A stretch of DNA of 64,000 nucleotides from Serpula lacrymans var. lacrymans S7.9 (Eukaryota; Basidiomycota; Agaricomycetes; Boletales; Serpulaceae), in contig NW_006763295.1 in assembly GCF_000218685.1 (NCBI RefSeq), forward strand, positions 1,992,089-2,056,088. Reading direction: 5' to 3'. Within the stretch, counting starts at the first letter, position 1; the number at the start of each line of letters is the position of its first letter. This document shows positions 9,301 to 20,429 of the stretch, piece after piece. The notes beneath the pieces were generated by a model, which had not been told where the DNA came from, ran no database searches, and was given only the letters and a program-made list of their open reading frames with translations. The position numbers and the translations under genes are program-made.

Positions 9301-10572
9301 ACCAAGACAGACCACAAAAAGAAAGCAGCACCGCTCCATCCAAACAAAATCCCGGACAAACCTTGGCAGATCATATCGGTAGATCTGATCGGACCACTAC
9401 CAGAATCAAACAGATATAACATGATAATGGTAGTAGTAGATTGATTTACAAAAATTATCAAGGTAATTCCCACACAAATGGAGATCACATCAGAAGGAGT
9501 GGCACGACTATTTAGAGATCACGTATTCAGAAACCATGGCATACCCGAAAAGATCATCTCTGATCGGGGACCGCAATTTGTTTCTAAATTCATGAAAGAT
9601 CTACATACACTTCTTCAGATAAAGGCAAATCCATCAATGGTATAGCACCCACAAACGGATGGACAAACAGAGAGGATCAATCAAGAGATAGAGCAGTATC
9701 TCAGGATCTTCATAAATCATAAACAAGATGATTGGGCGGAATGGCTTACCTTAGCAGAATTCTCATATAACAACAAACAACAATCTGCAACAGGATATAG
9801 CCCATTCTATCTAAATCATGGACACCATCCGAGAACACAGGAAGTAGTGAAAGTGGAGGTAAAAAACAAAAATGCGGAAGATTTTGTAAAAAGAATGACA
9901 GAGACGAGAAAGAAACCAGAAGAGTCATTGCAAAAAGCAGCTGAACAGATGAAAAAACAGTATGACAAAAAGAAAAGAGAAGCAGTGGAATAAAAAGTAG
10001 GAGATAAGGTATACGTGGAAGCAACCAATATCTCAACAGATTGACCAGCTAAAAAACTGGACGATAAGAGACACGGCCCATTTGAAATTCTGGAAAAAAT
10101 AGGCGAATCAGCCTACAAACTAGCACTACCACCAACATGGTGACCTATTCATCCAGTCGTCAACGAAGTAAAGCTTACACTATACAAAGAACCACAATTC
10201 CCTTCTCAACAAAGACCCAAACCGATACCACCGGTGATAGTGGATGGACAAGAAGAATACGAAGTCGAAGAAGTTTTAAAAGGAAAGTTAGAATATCTAG
10301 TACATTGGAAAAACTATCCAAAAGAGGAACGCATACGGGAACCTGAACGACACCTAACCAACTCACCAGACAAAGTGAAAACATTTTACGATAACAACCC
10401 TAGTGCACCCCGACGGATACAATTCCAACTACACTTCCAACCTTTCGAAAACTTTACAACAACAAGAGTCCGAAAACAATTGTTCAACTGGGAAAACGGA
10501 AAGATGGACCCTTACTCTCGAGACGAAAGTCTTAAAGAGGGGGTAATGTCACGACTTGAGTCAGAGCGCTAG
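6250..10572 (+). pseudogene. gypsy-2 pol with nine in-frame stops
   Basis: Pol lies in a different frame (+1 phase) from gag and overlaps its end by about 100 nt, so frameshifted translation was probably used. Protease region near 6990-7030 reads LLGSGCTGSC where relatives have LLDSGCTGSC: the catalytic Asp is Gly (7006-7008). RT has YLDD at 8098-8109, then RNase H, HHCC integrase domain, DDE core and a chromodomain (about 10240-10380). In-frame stops are at 7435, 7936, 8953, 9166, 9442, 9643, 9991, 10042 and 10141. No frameshift is seen. The frame ends 26 nt inside the 3' LTR. Confidence 0.9.
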
Positions 10573-10855
10573 TTTCTTTTTTCATTTTTCTTTCATTTTC
10601 CTTTTATATCTGATCACGTGACAAACATGAGACAAGAACACAAGATCAGTAGTTAGTCACATGACAAAGCCTAGACTATAACGTAAGACATCAGTAAGCG
10701 CCTCATGGCTGACCTTCAGAAACGTATATATACCAACACTCATGTACATACTTTCTTCAGTTGTTGATTACTTCTTAATCCAGTACTTGACGCTACTTGT
10801 TGGTCTTTGAGACTTGTCCCTCCGTTAACTCGGTATAGGGGATAGGAATCTTACA
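10547..10855 (+). repeat. 3' LTR of gypsy-2
   Basis: 309 bp; nearly the same as the 5' LTR apart from the 33-bp deletion between CCTCATGGCT repeats and a few substitutions. Followed by the right target duplication ATGTG. Confidence 0.92.
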
Positions 10856-10860
10856 ATGTG

Positions 10861-11455
10861 CAGGACTTTGAAGCACGATGATGAACTATTGTGATGTGAT
10901 ATGTAACATCACACTAGTGCCACATATGTGTCAAGAGCTGACTCTGAAAAAAATATGGCACTCAAATCTAATCTAATCCTGAGAAGTGTGTGAAAACTAT
11001 GAAAGAAAGTTAAAGTGGAGAATGAAATTTAAAGGTCCAAAAATTGTGTATTTGTAAGCCAGTCCAGCATGCAGTAGCTATACTGTGTAAGATATTTGTG
11101 GTTGCATGTTATGCTTAAGATCCTATATCATATAACCTTGGCCATATAGCTCAATTGGTAGAGCAGCTGACATTTATCCAGAAGGTTCCAGGTTCAGGTT
11201 TGGTCAATATCCAATTTTATCAACACCTAAGGGGAAATGGTATCCTTATACCCATTTATGATAGCATATATTGTTTCCAATTTTTTTTGACCATCTTCCC
11301 TTATTTTGGTTAGCCTCAATTAATTGCACATAGTGCCTCAACTCCATGTGCACTACTAACATGCTGGTCTGAATGTGGTCATCAAATACAATTTCAAGCT
11401 CAGTGATTACATTACATACAATTGAGCTGAGATTTTGGCTCAACACTTTATCCGG
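10861..11455. other. Spacer without a clear gene
   Basis: No credible coding frame. It holds one degenerate tRNA-like stretch (listed separately). The last bases before repeat X are ATCCGG. Confidence 0.6.
11144..11215 (+). other. Degenerate tRNA-like sequence
   Basis: TAGCTCAATTGGTAGAGCA (about 11149-11167) is a good D-arm/A-box with a 4-bp D-stem. A B-box-like GGTTCAGGT follows about 35 bp later. Anticodon and acceptor stems do not pair well, so this is a tRNA pseudogene or the head of a tRNA-derived short repeat rather than a working tRNA. Confidence 0.35.
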
Positions 11456-12812
11456 TGTCATGCACCAAAGTTGATTGGTAGCATGGATAGGTGTCAAAAA
11501 TGAAGCAAATATTCAAAAAGACTCGCCTTTGCGCCACACAAGCACAGTGCCACGTGGAATAGTAATTAATATTGCCTTTTTTGAACTTGTGGCTGATCAG
11601 CACCACCTCTATTAGGCAATCCAGTGGCGCTCACCTTTGTTTTTCCATTCAGTACTTTCCGTGTTTCGGCATTGTGGCAAATTTTTGCGTTGCCACTGGC
11701 TACACATCGCACCCTTGCTTTTGTTGTTCTCCCTTACTTTTTTTCTTTACTCAGCCCCATCATGAGACCCTTGCTCTCTTTTTTATTCTCACCTGACGGT
11801 CGCTTCTGGATCCTCATTCTAGTTCACTTCCTCGTCACCTCCACCCTCCTCCTACTTGTCTTCTTTGCTCCCCCACCATACCTGATGTCACCACTCTCCA
11901 TCTGCTTCCGTTGCCAATCCGTTGACCACCACGTGCCACTGCTGATATCAGCAAAGCCCTGGCGGCCGGTCCAAGTTGGGCAACAGGTCCATCTTCATGA
12001 CACAGATCTTCCATCTTATGCCATCAAAACATCGGTTGCTCATCCCGCCTGGTTGGAGCGTGGGTGGGTAGTTTTTGAGCTGGAGAAGGTTCATCCCCTT
12101 GCGTTGCCTATGTACATTGCTGTCCCATTCACTTGGGTATACTTATATTTCGTCCATTGTCTTCGCTACAGCTACAGCTACCACACACTGCCTGGGACTC
12201 ACTTGTTCCAAATTGGAACTACTCCCCTCCTTCCCTCGTTTGACCAGGTGGTCCAATATAACCAGTCCATTGGTAAGGCCATGGAACATTGGATTTGGAC
12301 TAGGTGGTGGACCGGTGGCTCCAGTTCCTTTTTTTTCAGCAGAACATTCATTTACAAGTGCAATTAATTTTGATTTTTGAGTCATTTTTATGGACACATT
12401 TTTTTAAATGCCTGACTGACAATAAAGGAACTGTGTTGATACTGATATTTTTTTGCTTTATCCTTTTTTACTGCATCTTCTCATGACATCACAATTTTTT
12501 CTTGCTCTCTTTCTGTTATTGGATTTTATTTTATGGCTGTACAAACCTGTGACATTACTTACACAGCATTTATTGTTCTATCTCATTCTTTTTGCACAGC
12601 TATATTGTGCATAGCCTACCTTTCTTTTACTATATAAACCCCTGTATTTTACCTTGTAAAAACAACAAGAACTCCAATCCAGACTTTTTCTCCAATCTCA
12701 AGTTCACTACTCTCTGCTACTTGTGATCCAGTGTGGTCACAACGCTTCCCACTGCTACCACTGCTAACTGCTGTCATCATCACTCGTCACTTTTGAAAGT
12801 CATCGTCATCCC
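11456..12812 (+). repeat. Repeat X copy 1, left part (split by gypsy-3)
   Basis: Starts TGTCATGCACCAAAGTTG, the same start as the copies ending at 18251 and 28646 (reverse strand). It holds an ORF (11624-12367), an AATAAA near 12421, a TATATAAA box near 12634 and a transcript-like downstream part. It stops at 12812 where the LTR of gypsy-3 begins, and the missing rest reappears at 22851-23192. The repeat is dispersed and its class is unknown to me. Confidence 0.8.
11624..12367 (+). CDS. Repeat X ORF, hydrophobic N-terminus, unknown function
   Basis: A 247-codon frame. The product has a hydrophobic stretch (ILVHFLVTSTLLLLVFFAPP, about residues 63-82) followed by a soluble part with FELEKVHPLALPMYIAVPF, TLPGTHLFQIGTTPL and FDQVVQYNQSIGKAMEHWIW. 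The last ~150 residues are shared with copy 3 (27724-28530). Copy 2 (minus strand, 17409-18135) is broken into two frames. The N-terminal part differs in frame between copies, so the true start is uncertain. I do not recognise the family. It could be a captured host gene fragment or a repeat-encoded protein. Confidence 0.45.
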   Translation: MALTFVFPFSTFRVSALWQIFALPLATHRTLAFVVLPYFFSLLSPIMRPLLSFLFSPDGRFWILILVHFLVTSTLLLLVFFAPPPYLMSPLSICFRCQSVDHHVPLLISAKPWRPVQVGQQVHLHDTDLPSYAIKTSVAHPAWLERGWVVFELEKVHPLALPMYIAVPFTWVYLYFVHCLRYSYSYHTLPGTHLFQIGTTPLLPSFDQVVQYNQSIGKAMEHWIWTRWWTGGSSSFFFSRTFIYKCN

Positions 12813-13136
12813 TGTCAAGACCTTGCTTTACGCTGGGAAAACCCAAAAGCAAGACAAGTCAAGGAATCAAACAATAGCGTCAATAGCAATATATAAAAGG
12901 TAATCAACAGCTAGAGAATGTATGTACATGAACTAGCTGTATATATAGTGTCTGAAGTATCTGCCATGAGGCGCTGACTGATGTTCTATGTCATAGTCCA
13001 GGCTTTGTCAGGTGACTGTAATGTCACGTGACAAAATATGATTAACTATTTTGCTTATGTAATGGGTCATGTGATAGTAAGGTCACGTGTCAATAAGGTG
13101 CTCGAGATTAGATAAGACTTTGTTTGAATCATGACA
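12813..13136 (-). repeat. 3' LTR of gypsy-3 (LTR type b)
   Basis: 324 bp on the minus strand, sense start TGTCATGATTC after a polypurine tract (rc of 13137-13149) and ending ...AAGGTCTTGACA. It shares the LTR-family layout (TATA, TCACGTGAC motifs, CTGATTACC-type start segment) with other copies and is almost identical to the truncated LTR at 22673-22850, but only roughly 75-80% alike to the LTR at 22265-22592 by eye. Confidence 0.85.
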
Positions 13137-13161
13137 TTACCCCCTCCTTAAGACTTTCGTC

Positions 13162-16100
13162 TCAAAAGTGAGGGTCTAATTTGTCAGATTCCCAGTTAAC
13201 TAACTGTTTCCTGACTCTTGTTTCTGTAAAATTTTTGAAGGGTTGAAAGTGTAATTGGAATTGTATTCTCCGAGGTACACTAGGATTTTTCTTGTGAAAT
13301 GACTCTACCAATTTAGGTGAGTTAGTAAGGTGGGTCACAGGTTCCCACGTGCGTTCCTCTTCCGGGTAATTCTTCCAATGGACTAAATACTCTATTTTGC
13401 CTCTTTTTAGGCAAGAGTCTAGAACCTCTTCAACTTCATATTCTTTTTGGCCCTCCACTATCACCAGTGGTATTGGTTTTGGCTTTTCTTGAGAAGGGAA
13501 TTATGGTTCCCGGTAAGGTGTGAGTTTTGTCTCATTAAAGACTGGATGGATGGATTTCCATGTCAGTGGTAACAGTAATTTATAGGCTGATTGGCCTATT
13601 TTTTTGATAATCTCGAAGGGTCCATATCATTTATTGTCCAGTTTCTTAGCTGGTCAATCCGTTGAGATGTTTGTTGCTTCTATGTATACCTTGTCTCCTA
13701 CTGTATACTCCACTGCATCTCTTTTCTTTTTATGATATTGTTTGTTCATTTGTTCTGCTGCCCCTTTTAATGACTCTTCTGCTTTTTTCCTCGTGTCTGT
13801 CATTCTTTTTACAAATTCTTCTGCGCTTTCACTTTTTACCTCCACTCTCACTACTTCCTGTGTTCTTGGATGATGTCCTTGATATAAGTAGAATGGGCTA
13901 TAACTTGTTGCAGAGTGTTGTTTGTTATTATATGAGAATTCTGCTAAGGTAAGCCATTCCGCCCAATCATCTTGTTTGTGGTTTACGAAGATTCTGAGAT
14001 ATTGTTCTATCTCTTAGTTGATCCTCTCCATTTTCCCATCTGTTTGTGGATGCCATGCTGTCAATGGGTTTCCCTTTATTTGAAGAAGCATATGTAGATC
14101 TTTCATAAATTTTGAAACAAATTGCAGTCCCCAATCTGAGATGATCTTTTCGGGTATGCCATGGTTTCTAAATATGTGATCTCTAAATAGTTGCGCTACT
14201 CCTTCTGAGGTAATTTCCATCTGGGTAGGAATGGTTTTGATCATTTTTGTGAATCGATCTACGACTACCATAATCATGTTATATCCAATTGATTCTGGTA
14301 ATGGTCCAATCAGATCTACCGAAATGATGTGCCATGGCTTGTTTGGGATTTCATTTGGATGGAGTGGTGCTGCTTTCTTTTTGTGACCTGTTTTAGTTCT
14401 TTGGCAGATCTCACATCTGTCCACGTATCTTGTTATGTTTCTATCCATATAGGGCCACCAGTACGTACAGGTTATCAACTCTTTTGTTTTGTACCTTCCT
14501 GGGTGTCCCGCAACAGTTGAGTCATAATTACGTTTGATAATCTCTTCCCGTAGCTTGGCATATTTTGGTACGTAAATCTTTTTTATCAGGTCGTCCACAT
14601 TTCCTCTCCTTCTCTTGATCCACTTTGAAATTACTAACTCTTCTTCTTGACTGTCTGCAATTTCCTGTCTCTGTTTTGATGAGAGTGTCATTCGTACAAA
14701 TAGTTTTTCATCTAGCAGTACAACGTCTTTGTTGTCTCTTTATCCTTTGTTGGGATCTGATTATCTTGAGAGCAGGTCTGCTTTTATATGTTTTCTTCCA
14801 GGCATATGGTGTATTGTGAAATGATCCTGACTCAATTCTGTCATCCATTGTGCCTGTTGCCTGTTCAACTTCTTAGGCTCTTTGAAATATAGCAGGTTCT
14901 GATGATCTGTCCATATTTCAAAGTCTACTTCTGCATCTATTAAATAGTGCCTCCATTCATTGAGTGCTGTCATTATCGCTAGGAGTTTTTTGTCATAGAT
15001 TTCATAATTACACTCTGTGGGGTTGAGCGCTTTTGAAAGGTATGCAATTGGTCTCCAGTCTTCTCTTTGTTTCTGCAATAGTACAGCTCTCATTGCAAAG
15101 TCACTACTGTCCACCTCTACTTTGTACTGGCTATGTGGTATTGGGAGGGCTGACACTGGGGCCAAAGCAACACATTTTTTTAAGGTTTTGAAGGCTTCAT
15201 GTTGTTCATTTCCCCATGTGAATTCCTCTTTTCCCGTTAACTTGGTCAGTGGTTTCGCTACTTCTCCAAATCCTTCTATGAACCTGAATTTGTCAGTCCA
15301 AAGAACATGACCAATGGCTCAAATAGTCCCTGATTTGTTCTGAACACCGCTTTTGGCTCATCTCCTTCTCTCATGCGGATATTGTTATATCCCCACCTAA
15401 TGTCCGACTTCGTAAAGTATTTTGCTCCACTCAAAACATCTACGAGTTCTCCAATCAGGGGAAGTGGATATCTATTTTTGATGGTGATATCATTTAACTT
15501 CCGGTAGTCCTGAACCGGTCTCAGTTTTCTGTCTTTTTTCTTTATGAAGAAGAAAGGTGATGCAAACGGGGACTTGGATGGTCTTATCCATCCCGATTCT
15601 AAGTTCTCTTTTAAGAACATATCTAGCTCTTCCTGTTCTCCTCGTGCTAATGGGTATATTTTACAATCTAGGGAGTGATCTCCCGGTACCAGTTCAATTG
15701 CATGGTCCCATTGTCTTCTTTCGGGTAGTGCATCAAACTCCTTTTTATCAAATACGTCTTTGTATTGATGGAGGTGCTTCAGCACTATCCTTTCAAATCC
15801 GCCTTCTTTCTGATCTTTGCCTGCGGCTTCGGCTAGTCTTTGTGCCATTGTGCCTTGGGCTTTAATGTGGTAATATTGATTGTCAATAGTGGTGTCTTCA
15901 AAATTGTGAAGATCTATCTGTATCAGTCTCTCTTCTGCTTCCAGTTCTTCGAAGAATGTTTTGGGGTCCTCCTCTGGATCAGAGATTCGGACTTTAGGCT
16001 TGCATTCTTTGGGACATCTTTTGAACAATAGCTTCAATTCTTTCCAGTCTATCATTGGATTGTGTTTGTTTAACCATTCATGTCCCAAGAACATTCTCCT

Positions 16101-16425
16101 GCTGCCAAGATTGGTCACTGCAAAATGGATCTTTTGATATGGTTATCAATTTCCATGAGTAGTACTACGAACTCGCTAATGGCTCTGTTTTTATTTAGAG
16201 TACCATCTGCGTTGTAGACTGGAATTGGTCTGGGTATCCTTCTAGTCCCGTAATTTTGGTCTTTTGCAAATTGAGAGTTGATGCAACTCCCCGTGCATCC
16301 ACTATCCAATAGTGCTTCAACCGTTTTTGTCTTTAGAGTGTCTAATGTAGTAAGCTTACACATCATGTTCATTTGATTGCCTTGGGTACCCCTGATGTAC
16401 TTTTTTGTGGAGGCAATTTCTATGA
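13162..16425 (-). pseudogene. gypsy-3 pol (protease to chromodomain), broken
   Basis: Fragments in order on the minus strand: protease with intact LLDSGCTGSC (16372-16115), start of RT (16118-15276), RNase H (15165-14761), integrase with HHCC and DDE motifs (14691-14014), a further integrase piece (13851-13654) and the chromodomain (13464-13162). There are several stops and shifts. RT is cut at the words FFGLTNS and resumes directly with the equivalent of RFIEGFG (junction about 15283-15287), so about 330 nt including the YLDD catalytic motif is missing. The stop at 13656-13654 is at the same position as the stop at 10042 in gypsy-2. Confidence 0.88.
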
Positions 16426-16430
16426 TTGCT

Positions 16431-18251
16431 ATCGATGATGAGAACTGTTGTTAGAAAAACCATACACAAAACAAACTAACACACAATCCTCCCAGATTCC
16501 ACGGAACTTGTTTATGGGCTTTGCCTCCTAGAACAGTGGAGTGGTCTGGTTGTCCGTGGGGTGGTACGTATAACATTCCTTCAAAGTAAAACCCAGTGAT
16601 GTATGGGTGTGGGTTTTGAGGAGGAGGGATAGTTGGAATATAGAAAGATAGGGGCTTTGTGGCGAGTATAGACGAGCACTACCTTGCTAATTGTAGTACA
16701 AGGTAGGTTTGAGAATGACAATGTGATGAGGTGACAAAGTTCCCAGTGATAGCAGGCTCCTGACGCACAGACTGTAGTGCTCAGAAGGACTCTAATTGAA
16801 AGGGATAACAATTACTTTTGAAAAGTGACGAGTGATGATGACAGCAGTTAACAGTGGTAGCAGTGGGAAGCGTTGTGACCACACTGGATCACAAGTAGTA
16901 GTGAGTAGTGAACTTGAGATTAGAGAAGAAGTCTGTATTCGAGTTCTTGTTTTTCTTGTTTTTTTTTTTTTACAAGGTAAAATACAGGGGTTTATATAGT
17001 GAAAGAAAAGTAGGCTATGCACAGTATAGCTGTGCAAAAAGAATGAGAAAGAACATGAAGGAAGGAATGTACGCTGACAAATCCTGCATAGGTAGTACAG
17101 AATAAGATTGTCAAAAAAAGGAAAAGAAAGGGATAGAACAATAAATGCTGTGAGTAATGTCACAGGTTTGTACAGTCATAAAGTAAAGTCTAATAGCAAA
17201 AAGAGAGCAGGAAAATCATGATGTCATGGGAAGATACAGTAAAAAAAAGGCGGGGCAAAACACTATCAGTATCAACACAGTTCCTTTATTGTCAGTCAGG
17301 CATTCTAAAAAATATGTGTCCATAAAAATGATTCAAAAATCAAAAATAATCGCACTGTAAATGAATGTTCTGCTGAAAAAAAAGGAACTGGAGCCACCGG
17401 TCCACGACCTAGTCTAAATCCGACAGTTCCATGGCCTTACCAATGGACTGGTTGTGTTGGACCACCTGGTCAAACAAGGGAGGGAGGGGAGTAGTTCCAA
17501 TTTGGAACAAGTGAGTCCCAGGCAGCGTGTGGTAGGTGTAGCTGTAGCAAAGACGATGGACAAAAGATAAGTGTACCCAAGTGAATGGGACAGCAATGAA
17601 CATGGGCGACGCAAGGGGATGAACCTTCTCCAGCTCAAAAACTCTCCAACCAGGCAAGACGAGCGACTGATGTTTTGATAGTATATGATGGTAGATTGAC
17701 GTCATAAAGATGAACCTGTTGCCCTATTTGAACCGGCCGCTGGGGCTTTGCTGATATCAGCAGTGGCACGTGGTAGTTGATGGATCAGCGACGGAAGTGG
17801 ATAGGAAGTGGTGACATCAGAAATGGTGGGGGAGCAAAGAAGATGAGGAGGAGGAGGCTGGAGGTGACGAGGAGGTGAACTAAAATGGGGATCCAGAAGC
17901 GACCGTCAGGTGAGAATAAAAACGAGAGTAAGGGACCCATGGTGGGGCTAGGCAAAGGAAGGGAAGTGAAGGAAACGACAAAAGCGAGGGCGCAATGCAA
18001 TGTGTAGCCAGTGGTGATGCAAAAATTTGCCGAAATGCCGAAATGCGGAAAGTACCAAATGGAAAAGCAAAGGTGAGCGTGACTGGATTGCCTAATAGAG
18101 GTGGTGCTGATCAGCCACAAGTTCGAAAAAGGCAATATTAATTACTATTCCATGTGGCACTGTGCCTGTGTGGCGCAAAGGCGAGTCTTTTTGAATATTC
18201 GCTTCATTATTGACACCTGTCCATGCTACCAATCAACTTTGGTGCATGACA
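16431..18251 (-). repeat. Repeat X copy 2, full length, inserted in gypsy-3 protease region
   Basis: 1,821 bp. Minus-strand start TGTCATGCACC (18251) and end ...CTCATCATCGAT (16431). The flanking 5-mers are TTGCT (16426-16430) and TCGCT (18252-18256), a target duplication with one mismatch. Removing the repeat and one 5-mer restores the gypsy reading ...ACAAGCGATCATAGAAATTG. The repeat ORF is present but broken (18135-17785 and 17705-17409). TATATAAA box at about 16994-17001 on the minus strand. Confidence 0.85.
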
Positions 18252-18307
18252 TCGCTTGTACAGCTTCTACTTTTGGTAACTGGTTGATTTCTTTTATCAT
18301 CTCCCGG

Positions 18308-19955
18308 TGTCATACATGAAAAATGTTTCATGTATGGACATGGCATTCCACGACATATTGTACCCCGCAAAAAGTACCTCATCTTAAAGCACACATTCCA
18401 AAGTACTATGTCACAAAGTTTTATATTTTGATGACCACTAGTTCTGGAGATATGAGCCAAACAAGAATGCTTGTATCATGCTTACTGTCAGCCACTGGCA
18501 GCCACACTGAAATCTGACCACATGGCTTGCACATGGTCAGTTTCTGAAAGGGAAAGTGAATTTCCCACGACATAATCTGCCTTTTCCTCAACAACCACTT
18601 CACCAATCACTCCGGTTTTTAGGGAGTAGGTAATACTTTCACACCCCTATCAGTCTGGATACTTTTGGAGGGCTTCCAAATAAGGAAATTCTCCAAAATT
18701 CTTGTTTTACTGTGGAGAAAGCTGAAGTGGCATTTGTTTCTTATAAATAGAACACTGTGCCTGACTGAGTCATATTTTGCTCCACATTTTCAAATTATTT
18801 TTCTATTCTTAGTCTCAAAAAGACCACTCTAGAATAATCTAGATTCCCAATAGATGATTCTGGCCTTTTGAATTTCTATTAGATATTTTGGTACTACCAT
18901 TTGTAATTACCAACTAGGAAGGAGCCCCTATAGCCAAAAGGTATATGAGGAAGCCAACTTTCCACTTAATAAAAAAAAAAGCTTTTACTTACAAGCAGTC
19001 CCTGTAACAACCAAGAGTTAGCTACTCTGGCGCACACAGGAACACACTATAAAGAGAATGAAGAGGGAGTGGTTACCCCTTAGGATGCAGAGAGTTAGTT
19101 GGTATACAACAGGAGGACTCGCTGAGGAGTCTCCTGGATCTATTGGGGTTTATATACTACTACAGGGTTGTTTGTACATGTGTACTATACAGTTGATAGA
19201 TACAGTGGCTGATGATGTCATGGGGCCTAGCCCGTATGACCAGCTCCACTGTGTGAGAGAGTTGTCTCCAAAATAAGAAGAAAGGCAACACGGCGTGAGA
19301 AAGGGGAAGTGCCACGTGGCATCATGTGTGAAAGCTATAGTACAAGGTTAAAGCGGAGAAATAAAAGTAAAGGGAAGGTCCGAAAATTGTGTTATTGTAA
19401 CAGTCCCCACATAAGTGGACAACCACTCAGAAGTCAACTAGCTTTAGCCTAGGAAGCATACAAAAGGTATTGCCCATCCTAGGAAGCTTAGTCATCAAGC
19501 CACGTCTGTCACAAACAACAGTAGTCCAAGTGTGATTACAGTTTGTGATTGTTTATTATTTGCCACAAGTAGCTCTAGTATTCTATAGTCCATCTCAAAC
19601 TTATATCAGTCATCTATTGATCTGGTGTAAGCTCATCTGCAGTCAGTCACTGAAGCATATTCAAGTATTGCTTCACCCTTCTATCGACCATCAGTGCATC
19701 ATAGTTTATCCCTTATCAAGTGTAGGACACTATTATCTTTATCCTATTAGTCTCTCAACAAGTGAGGACTATCATTGACACACCTAGTGTTGGCTATATC
19801 TTGAAGCTAGTCACATAACGCTTCAAACTCACACGTACCCTCACACTTCTATTAACATACTACCACTTGTCCAGCTTAGGTTGTAAACTTCCGGTAACCC
19901 TAGGATAAAGAAGCTTTGGTAGCTATCCCATACCAAACACTTTATCAACAAGACA
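18308..19955. mobile_element. Unclassified insertion in gypsy-3, with a nested solo LTR
   Basis: Gypsy sequence is cut between ...ATCTCCCGG (18307) and CCGGGTCACC (from 19956). The insert begins TGTCATACATG and ends ATCAACAAGACA, with TG...CA edges and a shared CCGG at the junctions (4 bp, or 5 bp with one mismatch). Without the nested LTR and its duplication it is about 1,243 bp. It has no long frame, so it looks like a large solo LTR or a non-autonomous element of unknown family. Confidence 0.6.
19003..19402 (-). repeat. Solo LTR of family D
   Basis: 400 bp; minus-strand start TGTTACAATAACACAATTTTC and end TTGGTTGTTACA. It is flanked by the perfect duplication GTCCC (18998-19002 and 19403-19407). 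The same LTR occurs on the plus strand at 49032-49448. It carries a TATATA-type promoter near 19150 and the hairpin AGGACTC...GAGTCTCCT. Confidence 0.9.
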
Positions 19956-20363
19956 CCGGGTCACCTCTTTAGCTCTCTTTTTGTGTGTCCAGGTACTTAG
20001 AATCCCAATAAATCTTTCTTTGCTTTGGTCTCTAAGCCTGTCTACTACCCACTCTGGGGTCCAAACTTCTTTTTTTTCTAGGTTTTGTTTTGGAGGGGTT
20101 CCTGACCTCCCTTCTACAGTCCCTGCCGTGTCTGTCTCTGTAGAGCTCGCTGCATCGGGTGTAGGTTCCTTTGTATCCGCCGCTAGAGCTGCACTTTCCA
20201 GTGATTTGCCTGCCGTTTGCACTGTGGTTGTCTTGTCACTGTACACCGTCTCTGCTGCAGTTGTACTTTTTTTTGCATCTTTTCTTTTATTTCTTATTTC
20301 TTTCTTTGTGTGTGTGTTAATAATTTTATTTTCTGTGCTGTCTGGTAAATTACATGGTTCCAC
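19956..20363 (-). pseudogene. gypsy-3 gag-pol linker fragment
   Basis: Minus-strand frame matching gypsy-2 6440-6830: ENKIINTHTKKEIRNKRK...EVWTPEWVVDRLRDQ...ILSTWTHKKR. It is the part of pol before the protease and is cut at its downstream end by the 18308-19955 insertion, after which the frame reads into foreign sequence. Confidence 0.8.
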
Positions 20364-20429
20364 ACTTAGAGAAGAAAATCAATTCAAAACATTGTTTTTG
20401 GGCGCAGTCGGTTGATGCGGTACTGCTGG

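Larger units (their letters stand above)
4143..10855 (+). mobile_element. Complete, decayed Ty3/gypsy chromovirus (gypsy-2) with target duplication
   Basis: Both LTRs begin TGTCACGACTTGAGTC and end GGATAGGAATCTTACA. The element is flanked by the perfect 5-bp direct repeat ATGTG (4138-4142 and 10856-10860), which fixes both borders. In order: 5' LTR, self-priming-type primer-binding site, leader with small ORFs, gag, then pol (protease, RT, RNase H, integrase, chromodomain), polypurine tract, 3' LTR. Gag and pol keep their original frames throughout, but I count 11 in-frame stops, plus a short in-frame deletion near 8445-8460 between RT and RNase H. It is therefore a dead copy whose proteins could be supplied only by relatives. 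Confidence 0.95.

Noticed and set aside
16581..17163. Minus-strand frames in the downstream part of repeat X (also 26445-26726)
   Set aside because: The frames differ between copies at their ends and lie in what looks like a transcript leader; kept only as part of repeat X.
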